The notes below the pieces were generated by a model. That model had not been told where the DNA came from. It did not search any database and was given only the letters and a program-made list of their open reading frames with translations. Below are positions 16,997-30,523 of a stretch of 64,000 nt of DNA, one piece after another (within the stretch, counting starts at the first letter, position 1; each line of letters starts with the position of its first letter). Where the stretch lies: positions 310,001 to 374,000 of the forward strand of contig LNES01000006.1 in the NCBI GenBank assembly GCA_001464115.1, given 5' to 3'. Source of the stretch: Chlamydiae bacterium Ga0074140. GTDB lineage: Bacteria; Chlamydiota; Chlamydiia; Chlamydiales; Rhabdochlamydiaceae. Both the position numbers and the translations under genes were made by a program.

Positions 16997-17442
16997 CCGC
17001 AATTACAAGTTCCAAGATCACGAAAGAGCTGCTTGAGGCGTGCTATCTCGACGCAACGAGAAAAGATGGGCTCATCGCCTTTACTAAAGACTTGCGCGGA
17101 GATGACGGTAAGGAGTCTGGGAAATATTCGGTCAAACAGGCCGATTTAGATACTCTCTTTTCAAAATCTGTCTGGAATGAACAAAAAACAGGAAGTGGGC
17201 ACAGAAAGCTAAAACACATTGTCACAGGAGTTGTCATCGAATATGCTGACCACAAAAAAGAGATAGATTCTGGGGCCGCTAAAACGATTCTCGAACAGGT
17301 GCAAAAACACTTGAACATCCTCTGCAACGAGGTCTTTTGTTATACAACAGGCAACTGGAAAGAGGAACCCGATTACTCCGCAGTTCTTCTTCGTTTGGAA
17401 AAATCTCTCAAAGAGAAACCAGAAACAAAGAAATCTAGCTAG
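16993..17442 (+). CDS. Unknown protein with a HicA-like segment, coupled to paralogue B
   Basis: 149 residues. The middle part GSGHRKLKH (His70), then VIEYADHKKEIDSGAAKTIL, resembles in order and spacing the HicA-type mRNA interferase fold (a short dsRNA-binding-like domain with GSHH, a strand, and xPGTLxxIL). The resemblance is weak and the N-terminal 60 residues are extra. No HicB partner is apparent; the coupled upstream paralogues do not resemble HicB. It ends four bases before the stop of the convergent LRR gene. Confidence 0.65.
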   Translation: MTAITSSKITKELLEACYLDATRKDGLIAFTKDLRGDDGKESGKYSVKQADLDTLFSKSVWNEQKTGSGHRKLKHIVTGVVIEYADHKKEIDSGAAKTILEQVQKHLNILCNEVFCYTTGNWKEEPDYSAVLLRLEKSLKEKPETKKSS

Positions 17443-17445
17443 TCG

Positions 17446-18888
17446 TCAACCGAATGTGAGCTTGAAAGCATCAGAACGCATCTTATGGATGTTGGCCTGT
17501 AATTGCTCTTTATCCTTTTGACTCCAATGAGGAAAATTTGGAAGCTCAAGATATTGAAGCCGCCTGCTGCGAACACCGAGCTCTGAAAATGCTTGTGGAG
17601 TAAGATTTTGCCAAGCTGTCGTCTTGTTGCCCCATGATGTATATTGTGGTTTTGTGGAGACAAGTTTAAGCCGTTGGAGCTGGTTCGTTGCTAGCGCCTG
17701 TATTCCCGCATCTGTTATTTGTAAACTCCCCTCTACAATCTCTACCTCTCGAAGTTTAGGGCATTGTCCAAGCCATTTAAGGCCTTGATCGCTAAATCCA
17801 ATCGGTTGAAAAGAGTTAATAGTGATGCCTGTACAATCGATTAGGCGTACTCTTGTAAGAGAGGGAAATTGAGACAAGCCGCAAAGCGCGATATCTACTG
17901 CAGCAAAATTATGCAGAGCTAAGCTGGAAAGTTTTTTTGCCAATTTTAAAAGATCGATCCAAGACGAAGTGATTTGTGCACAGTTTGCAATCTCCAAAGA
18001 TGTGAGAGAAGGAAGCTCTGCAAGAACTGTCAAAGTGTTGGGCGTGATGTTCCAAAGATTCCTAAGCTTTACGGTTTCTAATCCAGGATGATTTTTAAAA
18101 AGGGCCAGATCCGCATCCTCTACATTTAACCAGTGTACGGTGATGCTTCTTAATTGCGGAATCGTTGCAATATCCTTGAGCTGACTTCGAAGAAGCATAC
18201 ATTTGTTTGACAAAAATAGATTTTGAAAAGAGGCTTTCTTCGAAAGTTTTTCAGCTATTATTGCCCAATTTAAGATACTGCTTCCACCCGTCTCTCTAAG
18301 GTGACGGATTTTCAGAGAAACTAAATTTGGGCAATTGTCAAGCAGAGCATTGATTTGCACCTCTTCAAGGTAGTCGATAGTAACACGAGAAAGTTGCGGT
18401 GAGTTTTTAACTAGCTGAGCGATGATTTCCTGATTAAGTTGGGTTGATGAGGAATCGCTGGGGAGTTTTAAAATAAGCCGCTGAAGATGAGGGAATGTCG
18501 ATGACGTTAATTTTTGCAAGCGCTCACCTTCAAAACCTGAGATGGAAAGATTTTGCAGCCAGACCAACTGGGATGCTTTGGCAATTCGCACACACATTTT
18601 AGGAAAAACTTGCTCTCTTAGATGGGTCCAATCATCGGTCGAAATTCCACTTTTGCTCTTTTGCCAATTATAAAAAGGCTCTGTTCTAACATCCTTTTCT
18701 CCTGTTTTTTCCCAGAAGGCCTTTCGTCCGAGAAAATACATAGCCTCCTTAAAAACAAGAAAAGAAGCGACGACTTGATGAACAGCATAGGGAATTTTTT
18801 CGCGTATGTTCCTGTGCGCCCAGGCTTCGAGACGCTGCATCTTTGCGGGCCGCTGGAAAGAACCTTCTAATTTTAGAGCAGTAGCCAT
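17446..18888 (-). CDS. F-box-like leucine-rich-repeat protein (copy 3)
   Basis: 480 residues. The N terminus has the charged conserved motif KMQRLEAWAHRNIREK, then an F-box-like segment (about 32-62: IPYAVHQVVASFLVFKEAM). About ten irregular leucine-rich repeats of the cysteine-containing FBXL/AMN1 type follow (NCPNLVSLKIRHL, LPSLTSLEIANCAQIT, ITDAGIQALA). In eukaryotes this layout recruits substrates to SCF ubiquitin ligases. Here a secreted effector that acts on host ubiquitination is inferred. The C terminus FKLTFG matches the LRLTFG of the next copy. Third of three tandem minus-strand copies. Confidence 0.8.
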   Translation of the reverse strand: MATALKLEGSFQRPAKMQRLEAWAHRNIREKIPYAVHQVVASFLVFKEAMYFLGRKAFWEKTGEKDVRTEPFYNWQKSKSGISTDDWTHLREQVFPKMCVRIAKASQLVWLQNLSISGFEGERLQKLTSSTFPHLQRLILKLPSDSSSTQLNQEIIAQLVKNSPQLSRVTIDYLEEVQINALLDNCPNLVSLKIRHLRETGGSSILNWAIIAEKLSKKASFQNLFLSNKCMLLRSQLKDIATIPQLRSITVHWLNVEDADLALFKNHPGLETVKLRNLWNITPNTLTVLAELPSLTSLEIANCAQITSSWIDLLKLAKKLSSLALHNFAAVDIALCGLSQFPSLTRVRLIDCTGITINSFQPIGFSDQGLKWLGQCPKLREVEIVEGSLQITDAGIQALATNQLQRLKLVSTKPQYTSWGNKTTAWQNLTPQAFSELGVRSRRLQYLELPNFPHWSQKDKEQLQANIHKMRSDAFKLTFG

Positions 18889-18907
18889 GAGGCGCTTTTT
18901 TTAATCG

Positions 18908-20389
18908 TCAACCGAATGTGAGCCTAAGGGGAGTAGCGCCAACACCAGAACGGAGTTTTTGGATGCCGGTTTTTAATTGTTCTTCGTGTTGTTTTTTCCA
19001 ATGAGAAAACTTGGGAAGTGCAAGGACCTGCAGATGAGTGCTGCGAAAAATCAACAATAAAAACCCCTTCGGTGTGAGATTTTTCCATGCTGCGTTCTCC
19101 GCTAGGGATTCACGTGTGTTTTGTCTTTTCGCCGTGACAAACTTGACACGTCGCAGTGTATTGGATGCAAGAGCATACATTCCCATATCAGTCATCAGCT
19201 CACTACCCTGAACAATTTCAACCTCTTCTAGTTTCGGGCACATTCCAAGACGTTTAAGACCAAAGTTGCTAAATCCTACTGGGTGAGGATGATCGCCGAC
19301 ACTTGGGGCGATTCCTGCGCATTCAACAAGACGTATGCTGGTCAGTGAGGGACAGAAACTGGACAACTTAAAAAGCAGCCTATCGGCAGCTTTAAATTTG
19401 TGGAGAACTAGCTGAGAGAGTTGTTTCGCTTGTGCTAGCATTGGAAGCCAAAACGGTGAAATCTGTTCACAGTTTTGAATCTCAAGCGTTGTCAGGCAAG
19501 GAAGTTGTGTAAAGATCTTCAGTACATCATCAGAGATTTTTGGGAGATTTCTAAGTCTTACAACTTGCAGACCAGGGTGCGCTTTGAAATCCCACAAATC
19601 AGAATCCTGCGTTTCTTGATCTTGGATGGTGATATTTCTGAGCTGCGGAATCGTAGATAGAGCCTGAAGTTGGGTGCGGTAAATCGCACAACTCTCGGAC
19701 AGAAATAGATCTTGAAAAGAGGCTTTTTTAGATACCTTCTCACTTACCTTCGACCAGTCAAGTAGTTCGCTCTTTTCAAATGCACGCCCTACGAAAAGTC
19801 TCTGGCTAACGGCGCAAACTCTCAATGAGACTAATTTCGGGCAATTTTCTGCCAGCGCAACAATTTGCGCCTCTCCGAGATGTGTAACGGTGATATGTGC
19901 GAGTTTCGGTGAGTTTTTAACTAATTGAACGATAGTCTCTTGATTTTGGACGTTCGAGTTTCCTTCGGGCAGTTTTAATGTAAGCCGTTCAAGATGTGGA
20001 AACTTCGAAGAGGTTAACTGCCGCAATGCCTCGCCTTCAAAATTTTGGATGGTGAGGTTTTGTAACCAGGAGAGTTGAGAAGCGCGAACTATTCGTTGGC
20101 ACATCTGAGGAAAAAGATCTCTTTTTGGCCAATCCTCAGTTGAAATGCCATTTTTAGTTCTTTGCCAATTAAGAAAGGGGGCTATTCTGACGGGTTTCGG
20201 TACAACTCCTCTCATTTCCCAAAAAGCCCGATGTCCCAAAAAGTGAACGGCTTCCTTAAAAACAAGAAAGGAAGCGACGAGTTGCTGTAAATCGTAGGGA
20301 AGTTTCTTGCGTATGTCCACGGGCACAGGAGCTTCGAGACGCTGCATCTTTTCTGGTCGTGACGATGAATTTTCTACACTTAGCGACAT
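18908..20389 (-). CDS. F-box-like leucine-rich-repeat protein (copy 2)
   Basis: 493 residues, closest to the downstream copy. It has KMQRLEAPVPVDIRKK, the F-box-like LPYDLQQLVASFLVFKEAV, then HFLGHRAFWE and about ten leucine-rich repeats (ENCPKLVSLRVC, IPQLRNITIQ, LPCLTTLEIQNCEQIS, MCPKLEEVEIVQGS). It lies 19 bases before the next copy and 24 bases after the first, so the three form an operon produced by tandem duplication. The start follows GAGGACT. No signal peptide or membrane helix is present, consistent with type III export (inference). Confidence 0.82.
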   Translation of the reverse strand: MSLSVENSSSRPEKMQRLEAPVPVDIRKKLPYDLQQLVASFLVFKEAVHFLGHRAFWEMRGVVPKPVRIAPFLNWQRTKNGISTEDWPKRDLFPQMCQRIVRASQLSWLQNLTIQNFEGEALRQLTSSKFPHLERLTLKLPEGNSNVQNQETIVQLVKNSPKLAHITVTHLGEAQIVALAENCPKLVSLRVCAVSQRLFVGRAFEKSELLDWSKVSEKVSKKASFQDLFLSESCAIYRTQLQALSTIPQLRNITIQDQETQDSDLWDFKAHPGLQVVRLRNLPKISDDVLKIFTQLPCLTTLEIQNCEQISPFWLPMLAQAKQLSQLVLHKFKAADRLLFKLSSFCPSLTSIRLVECAGIAPSVGDHPHPVGFSNFGLKRLGMCPKLEEVEIVQGSELMTDMGMYALASNTLRRVKFVTAKRQNTRESLAENAAWKNLTPKGFLLLIFRSTHLQVLALPKFSHWKKQHEEQLKTGIQKLRSGVGATPLRLTFG

Positions 20390-20413
20390 AGTCCTCAGGC
20401 TCCTTTTCTGTTT

Positions 20414-21847
20414 TCAGGTAAAAAAAACAATTTCAAACCGCTCTTTCTTTTTACGGATTGCCTCTTGAAGTAGCTCGTTATCCGTATGGGGGAATGAGAG
20501 AACTGACTGATGCAAAGGTGCTTCAAAGTAGCGGAGTGTTGAGCACTCCTCTACAATCTTTCTCACACCCGCAATTGTCACATTTTTCCACGCCTTCAAT
20601 TGAGTTTTCGTAGAATTAGGGTCGTTTGAAGGAGCAACAGTCAACTTCAACACGCGAAGCGGACAGCTCGTAAGGGATAGCAAGCCCGTATCTGATACCG
20701 CTCGACTCCCCTTACAGATCTCAAGATCGGCAAGCTGCTTACACCTTCCGAGTAGCACTAAGCTTTTATCACTCAAATGCGTACAGTCTGCGATTTTTAC
20801 ACTCGTAAGCGAGGAGCAGAAGGGCGCAAACTGGAGAATCTGATCTGTATATGAACCTGTTTTTAAAACAAGCTCACGCAGGTTAGGGACCACTTTCACC
20901 TTATTACTTTCCTGCCAGGAGATGTTTGGACAATTTTCAAGGTGGAGAGCTGTGAGCAGCGGCACCTGCAGCAGTGTTTCAAGTGTTCCCGGAGTTGCAT
21001 TTGGAAGATCTCTTAAACCAACCCTTTCAAGCTGCGTACATGAAACAAGAGGCTCTAACGTCTTGTCGTCGACTTTTGAACTTTCCCAAAATAAGATGCT
21101 TTTCAATTGCGGGATCTTTGCAACCTGAGCAACCTCATGCTCAACGATCTTACAATTGAGATAAACAGCTCTTAATTTCGGCATTTTTGCAAGCACAGAC
21201 GCCATTTTTTCCCAATTCCAACGCACTAATTCCTTTGGATTCTTAGGGCTTGTGAAATGGTGGATACGGCGAATGCTTAAGGAGCTTAGATTTTTACAAC
21301 TCTCCAAAAGAAGTAGGCATTCCGCTTCACTAATTGCTTTCACGGAAACATCTGCCAGCTTAGGAGCATTTGCACCAAAGTTTCGGATAGCGCGTCCAGG
21401 ATGTGGGGATTCAGCATGTGGCTTTCGGGTGGCGAAATTTAAGTGCAGCACTTCAAGATGTGGAAAGGGGAAATTAGAGAGCTTTACAAGTTCGGTCTCG
21501 TTGACTTGTAAAAGCCTGAGACTTTTAAACCAGAGGTGCGTTGTGCACTTGCTTTCAAACCGCTTAAGAAGAGCAGGAAAAACTTTTCTATCCCAATTTT
21601 CTCCCAATTTACTTCGAGATGACCAGCTGACCGTATCATCGATTCCCTCTCTTCGCTGAAGCCATGTTGAAAAGGAGATTTTTTTTTGCCCAGTAAACCA
21701 TGAGGCCTCCTCAAAGCTCAGATAGCCAGCGATCTTTTCTTTGAATGCCAAGGGGAGGTTTTTAAGCACTTTACCTCCTCTTTGCAGGCCCATTATCCTG
21801 GCCATTTTGTGTGGGCTTGTCGATGCTGCAGTAGGAGCTGTCGTCAT
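20414..21847 (-). CDS. F-box-like leucine-rich-repeat protein (copy 1, divergent)
   Basis: 477 residues, the promoter-proximal and most divergent member. The F-box-like part reads LPLAFKEKIAGYLSFEEASW, a better F-box match than in the other two copies. It is followed by an LRR array with SSLTSVKIADCTHLSDKSL and CKQLADLEICKGSRAVSDTG, typical of the FBXL LRR consensus. The start is supported by GAGG upstream. The high divergence at conserved architecture suggests diversification for different host targets (inference). Confidence 0.8.
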   Translation of the reverse strand: MTTAPTAASTSPHKMARIMGLQRGGKVLKNLPLAFKEKIAGYLSFEEASWFTGQKKISFSTWLQRREGIDDTVSWSSRSKLGENWDRKVFPALLKRFESKCTTHLWFKSLRLLQVNETELVKLSNFPFPHLEVLHLNFATRKPHAESPHPGRAIRNFGANAPKLADVSVKAISEAECLLLLESCKNLSSLSIRRIHHFTSPKNPKELVRWNWEKMASVLAKMPKLRAVYLNCKIVEHEVAQVAKIPQLKSILFWESSKVDDKTLEPLVSCTQLERVGLRDLPNATPGTLETLLQVPLLTALHLENCPNISWQESNKVKVVPNLRELVLKTGSYTDQILQFAPFCSSLTSVKIADCTHLSDKSLVLLGRCKQLADLEICKGSRAVSDTGLLSLTSCPLRVLKLTVAPSNDPNSTKTQLKAWKNVTIAGVRKIVEECSTLRYFEAPLHQSVLSFPHTDNELLQEAIRKKKERFEIVFFT

Positions 21848-21949
21848 TTCATGCCTCGAAGATTTTAAGCGTTGCCAGTTTAAATGATAATGAGTTTTAA
21901 GAGAACCTTCCTCGTATGCATGAACGTTACCGTTTCCCGACCCTCCCTC

Positions 21950-22056
21950 TTCTCTTGATGGCCTCGGTGCGCTCGGTGTTTAAATTCTTCGTGGATTTCC
22001 GGAAAGTGCCGCGACAAGTCGCGGCAAAGAAAAGCGGTGACGAGTCACCGCACTCC
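21950..22056. repeat. Dispersed repeat fragments upstream of the LRR operon
   Basis: Two repeat signatures lie in this intergenic stretch. The sequence cctcggtgcgctcggtg (about 21961-21977) resembles the arms of the inverted repeat at 46123-46201. The small palindromes gccgcgacaagtcgcggc and gcggtgacgagtcaccgc, followed by actcc, resemble the arms at 1368-1468. No gene is seen. Confidence 0.55.
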
Positions 22057-22093
22057 AAAAAAAAGCCCCAGATGCCTTACGGCAGCTGGGGCT
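22057..22093 (-). terminator. Terminator of the rRNA operon
   Basis: Read on the minus strand, AGCCCCAGCTGCC, a four-base loop and GGCATCTGGGGCT form a long stem followed by TTTTTTT. It lies ten bases after the 5S gene. Confidence 0.93.
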
Positions 22094-22102
22094 GAAGAAA
22101 AA

Positions 22103-22216
22103 CTTGGCGGCGTCCTACTCTCCCACACTCTTGAGTGTAGTACCATCGGCGATGGAGGGCTTGACTTCTGAGTTCGGGATGGGATCAGGTATTGCCCCTC
22201 CTCTATTGCCACCAAG
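22103..22216 (-). rRNA. rrf: 5S ribosomal RNA
   Basis: About 114 nt. Ends pair (CTTGGTGGC with GCCGCCAAG). The conserved loop CCCATCCCGAACTCAGAAG and the GATGGTA segment are present in the expected places. It is the last gene of the operon, before the terminator. Confidence 0.93.
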
Positions 22217-22383
22217 AAACTTGTTCTAGATAGATAAGTCGTTAAATCGTATTTCGCAAATTCACTAACAAAAAATGGCGCTTGATGGAGAACTTCTCCA
22301 CACCCAAAGGTGAGGATCAGCGCTTATCGTCGCTGGCGTCTCTCCTAAAAAACTAGGAGATGGGCCAGCGACATAAAGAAAAA

Positions 22384-25338
<2,955 letters not shown>

Positions 25339-25676
25339 ACTTTATTCGCTACTTAAGCTATTCGCCGTATGTTCTCTTGCGATCACATACGGCATACTTT
25401 ACTTGCTTTCGCCAATCCTAACACCTTCATTAAATGTGAAGTCCTTCTCCTCAAGCGCCATTGTTCATCAGTGATGCCATTTGCGCTTTAAGTTAGATTC
25501 TGTCCTTCGCTTGCGCGAAAGAGCAGAATCCTATTAAAGGATTCTTCTTCTGATTCTTCTTCTTATCTATTTCAAACTTTCGAGATAGCTCTGTTTTGAC
25601 AGCAGAGTAGAAGCGACGTGTAGAAAAAAGCTTGTCTCAACCTAAGAGTGAACAGCCGAAGCTGTTTTTGCTCTTA
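25339..25676 (-). other. 16S-23S internal transcribed spacer, no tRNA
   Basis: About 340 bases between 16S and 23S. No tRNA cloverleaf or TTCGA-type arm is seen. The stretch 25593-25620 is complementary (with G-U pairs) to the 16S leader at 27318-27344, forming a pre-16S RNase III stem. A second stretch near 25451 pairs with sequence beyond the 23S 3' end. The rest is AT-rich. Confidence 0.8.
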
Positions 25677-27228
<1,552 letters not shown>

Positions 27229-27409
27229 AGAATTTGAGTTGATATATAAAAAAATTAACTTCTTAGACAGGCTTATAGAGTATGTTTCAACTCTATTTGC
27301 ACAAGCTTCTTTGCTTGCACGTCACTTCTATTCTACTGTCAAAACAACCTGCACGGTTCGGAGACCATGCTATTCCCTAGAAACACGTTTGCGTTATAGA
27401 GAAGCCAAC

Positions 27410-27439
27410 AACATACAAAAAGCCGTTCTTTTCGCGCAA
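27410..27439 (-). promoter_or_regulatory. Probable rRNA operon promoter
   Basis: Minus strand TTGCGC (27434-27439), an 18-base spacer and TATGTT (27410-27415) lie about 180 bases before the 16S 5' end. The region between is the leader, which carries the 5' half of the pre-16S processing stem. The upstream nhaD gene ends at 27473, so the promoter separates the operons. Assigned by eye. Confidence 0.5.
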
Positions 27440-27472
27440 TGCTTTTTGAAAAAATCTTCGAAATTTGTGAAT

Positions 27473-28744
27473 TTACCCTCGTAAAACGAGGTAGCTTCCG
27501 ATGCCCGCGAGGTAGCCGAGAAGGACTGGAAATGTCGCTTTTTTAAAGTAGGTAAAGAAGCTAACCCTTTCCATTCCCATTAGAGCGATACCTGCAGAGG
27601 ATCCGATCAGCAGTAGGCTGCCGCCCGTCCCGGCAGCGTACGCGATCATATGCCATAGAGAAGAATCCATCGGATAGTCTGTCAACGAGTACATTCCCAT
27701 AGTAGCGGCTACCATGGGGACATTGTCGATGACGGAAGAGACTAGACCTATTAGGGTTGCGAGCATCGCCTCACTGGGAATCACCCTGCTCAAAAAATTT
27801 TCAAATCGATCCAAAAGCCCCGCTGTTTCGAGTGCATTCATACTGAGAAGCACCCCCAAAAAGAACAGGATGCTAGCGGTATCGATTTTTGTCAGAATGA
27901 AGGGAACTCGGAGGTGTTTTCTCTCTTCGTATTTGTGATGCAAAAGATCTGTCACAAGCCAAAGAACGGCAAGGGAAGCAAGCATTCCCAAAAATGGCGG
28001 AAGCCCAGTCCAGGCATGAAAAATCGGAACAAAAATTAATCCCGCAATCCCTAACCAGAAAGTTAGACGAGCCCCGGGCTCCTCCTTTAACTCCCTATGC
28101 CCATCTGCAAGGGGTGTGATATGCCCTTTTTCCAAGAAAGAAAAGATGCAAAGCGGCACAAGAAGCGAAATGAGACTGGGAAGAAAAAGTGCTTTTATCA
28201 CGCTGACCGTTGAGAGCTGACCGTCGATCCAGAGCATGGTGGTGGTGATATCGCCGATTGGCGTCCACGCTCCCCCAGCGTTTGCAGCGATTACCACTAG
28301 GCATGCTGGGGCTATTCTCTCTTCAAACTTGGGAATCATTTTGCGCAGTAGAGAGACCATCAAAATCGTCGTTGTTAGGTTATCGAGGAGAGCTGAAAGA
28401 AAAAAAGCGAGAATGGAGACGGTCCACAGCATCCTTCTTTTCGATGTTGTATGAATGAGATCCACGAGAATTTTAAATCCCCTATGCGTATCGATCAGCT
28501 CAACAAGGGTCATAGCCCCTAAGAAGAAAAAGATAATTTGCGAAACTTTTGAAATATGCGTCTCAAGATGCTTTAACGCGCTGGGGATCGCCTCACCCGT
28601 GACGAGAAAATAGATCAACCAGCAAGCAACTGCCACGAGTAGCGCAATCGCGGTCTTATTGACCTTGACATAATACTCCAAAATGATGAGCAGATACCCA
28701 ACGGCAAAAACTCCTAAAAGAAGAAGGCTCACAGTCCATTCCAT
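27473..28744 (-). CDS. nhaD: Na+/H+ antiporter NhaD
   Basis: Inner-membrane sodium/proton exchanger of the ion-transporter superfamily. 423 residues and about 12 membrane segments. Family landmarks are the internal-repeat motifs LDNLTTTILMVSLLRK and IDNVPMVAATMGMYSL, plus ANAGGAWTPIGDITTTMLW and GTGGSLLLIGSSAGIALMG. It follows the short permease gene by 12 bases and probably shares its transcript with kdsD. Confidence 0.93.
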   Translation of the reverse strand: MEWTVSLLLLGVFAVGYLLIILEYYVKVNKTAIALLVAVACWLIYFLVTGEAIPSALKHLETHISKVSQIIFFFLGAMTLVELIDTHRGFKILVDLIHTTSKRRMLWTVSILAFFLSALLDNLTTTILMVSLLRKMIPKFEERIAPACLVVIAANAGGAWTPIGDITTTMLWIDGQLSTVSVIKALFLPSLISLLVPLCIFSFLEKGHITPLADGHRELKEEPGARLTFWLGIAGLIFVPIFHAWTGLPPFLGMLASLAVLWLVTDLLHHKYEERKHLRVPFILTKIDTASILFFLGVLLSMNALETAGLLDRFENFLSRVIPSEAMLATLIGLVSSVIDNVPMVAATMGMYSLTDYPMDSSLWHMIAYAAGTGGSLLLIGSSAGIALMGMERVSFFTYFKKATFPVLLGYLAGIGSYLVLRG

Positions 28745-28756
28745 ATGATTCTGACA

Positions 28757-29440
28757 CTACTTGGTCAGCAAAAATTGCGGAATCAAAAATGTGCAGAGGA
28801 GAAAAAAGACGATCAGTATCGGAAGTCGTATCTTGAGATGGATCTGTTCTCTTGTTCGCATATTGAGAGAAGAGAGAAGAACGGCGAAAAAATTCGCCAG
28901 GAGAGCTGCCACCGTGGCGTCTTTCATCGGAATACAAAGCTCGAGGGTCTGCAAAGAAAACGGAAAAAGAATAAGCAGAACCATCAGCGCTGGAAGAAAC
29001 AGAGCCAGAAAGTAGATCACAAGCATGAGACAAGCCATGAGGAGAAAGGGGCTCTCTCCAAAAAGTCCAATAAGTAGCTGCGCCGCGTGACCTGGGATGG
29101 TCGTCTGTTCAAGTGCGCTCTGAAAAAAGAATCCCGCAAAAGCGCAAGTCCAGAGATCTTTTGGGATGTGTCGCACCCAGTCGCGCCAAGAGCTCACTTG
29201 CAGAGTCCGATCGAAGAAAAATTCTTTCAGAATTGAGACGGCGACAAAAAAGAAGAGAATCGTCAAAAGAATCCCGTCAGTGAGATTCTCCATGAATGCT
29301 TTTGCAGGTGTGATCCCGACAAGGAGAGTTGTTGCTCCTCCGAAAAAAAAGATGAGATCTCGCGAAATCTTTTTAACAAAGACCGAAGCGGTGAGCGTCG
29401 ACGCAAAAATGATCAGTACAGCTGCTGTCTTCCAGTCCAT
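28757..29440 (-). CDS. Short membrane transport protein (ion-transporter-superfamily-like)
   Basis: 227 residues with about seven hydrophobic segments. The N terminus (FFFGGATTLLVGITPAKAF, then DGILLTILFFFVAVSILKE) is reminiscent of the first part of SLC13/ArsB/NhaD-type permeases. The protein is only half the usual length and lacks the second repeat. It lies between kdsD (nine-base gap) and nhaD (12-base gap) on the same strand. It may be a degenerate paralogue, a subunit of a split transporter or a distinct small family. Confidence in coding is high, in function low. Confidence 0.7.
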   Translation of the reverse strand: MDWKTAAVLIIFASTLTASVFVKKISRDLIFFFGGATTLLVGITPAKAFMENLTDGILLTILFFFVAVSILKEFFFDRTLQVSSWRDWVRHIPKDLWTCAFAGFFFQSALEQTTIPGHAAQLLIGLFGESPFLLMACLMLVIYFLALFLPALMVLLILFPFSLQTLELCIPMKDATVAALLANFFAVLLSSLNMRTREQIHLKIRLPILIVFFLLCTFLIPQFLLTK

Positions 29441-29449
29441 TCAGTGTTT

Positions 29450-30409
29450 TTAAGAGAGCCCGGCTTGGACAATATCGTGCATGCGAATGACCCCCACCAC
29501 TTTTTTCTCCTCCAAAACGGGGACAACCATCACCCATCTTTTCGGATCCTTCTGCATGATCTTCATTGCTTCCCATGCGAGGATGTTTTGGGGCACCGCG
29601 ATTGCCGATTGTGTCATCAAGCTCTCCATCTTTCTTTCTAACACAACTGCCCCTTGATTTTGCAAGGCCCTTCTTAAATCTCCGTCCGTAAAGATCCCTT
29701 TCAGCCCCTTCTCTTCATCGACAACAATCAAACAGCCACATTTTTTATTGGTGAGCTCGACAAGAACATCTCCGAGAAGGTCTTGAGGTTTGCAGAAGGG
29801 TATGCGCTCTCCTGCGATCATCACATCGGAAACAGAGAGCATCATCTTCTTTCCGATAGACCCCGAAGGATGGTTTAATGCGTATTCATTCAATGAGAAT
29901 CCCTTTGCCCTCATCAGCGCAACGGCAAGCACATCTCCAAAAATAAGCTGCACCTGCGTCGATGTGGTGGGCGCTAGATCAAAAGGGCAGAGCTCTTTTT
30001 CAACTGGCAGGTGTATGCTGAGATCACACTCTTGAGCTAGACGACTCTGCGGATTGGAAACGATGGAAAGAATTTGCGTTTTACGGCGTCTGACAAATGG
30101 AACTAGAGAGAGGAGCTCTTCCGTCTCACCGCTCTTGCTGATTAAAATTAACAGATCGTTTTCGGTCATTACACCGAGATCGCCATGCAAAAAATTGGTC
30201 GGCGGAAGATAGAGCGCTTTTGTACCTGTTGAAACGAGCGTTGTTGCAATCTTCTCGGCAATGATCCCGCTCTTTCCCACGCCTGTGAAGACGATAAGCC
30301 CTTTGCACGCAAGACACGCCTGCAAAAAAGCTTCTGCTTTTTTGACATCGATCTTCTCAAAGAAGGCATTAAGATAGCCGCGCTGCTCGGCAAAAAGTTC
30401 TCGAAACAT
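29450..30409 (-). CDS. kdsD: Arabinose-5-phosphate isomerase (KpsF/GutQ family)
   Basis: Converts ribulose 5-phosphate to arabinose 5-phosphate, the first step toward Kdo for lipopolysaccharide. 319 residues: an SIS domain (about 35-170, with GVGKSGIIAEKIATTL and SKSGETEELL) and two C-terminal CBS domains (about 200-319). The motif NHPSGSIGKK between them is typical of the family. The gene is separated from the divergent icd by a large palindromic element, so its own promoter probably lies at 30410-30523. Confidence 0.95.
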   Translation of the reverse strand: MFRELFAEQRGYLNAFFEKIDVKKAEAFLQACLACKGLIVFTGVGKSGIIAEKIATTLVSTGTKALYLPPTNFLHGDLGVMTENDLLILISKSGETEELLSLVPFVRRRKTQILSIVSNPQSRLAQECDLSIHLPVEKELCPFDLAPTTSTQVQLIFGDVLAVALMRAKGFSLNEYALNHPSGSIGKKMMLSVSDVMIAGERIPFCKPQDLLGDVLVELTNKKCGCLIVVDEEKGLKGIFTDGDLRRALQNQGAVVLERKMESLMTQSAIAVPQNILAWEAMKIMQKDPKRWVMVVPVLEEKKVVGVIRMHDIVQAGLS

Positions 30410-30523
30410 GTTCCAGGACTATAGAGGAATGGATAATTAGCTTGAAGCCTTCAAAAAAATATCTTAAACAAAGGCTATGAATAGGCGGAACAAAGAACTC
30501 TCTGAATTTTGTGATAAGCCTAA

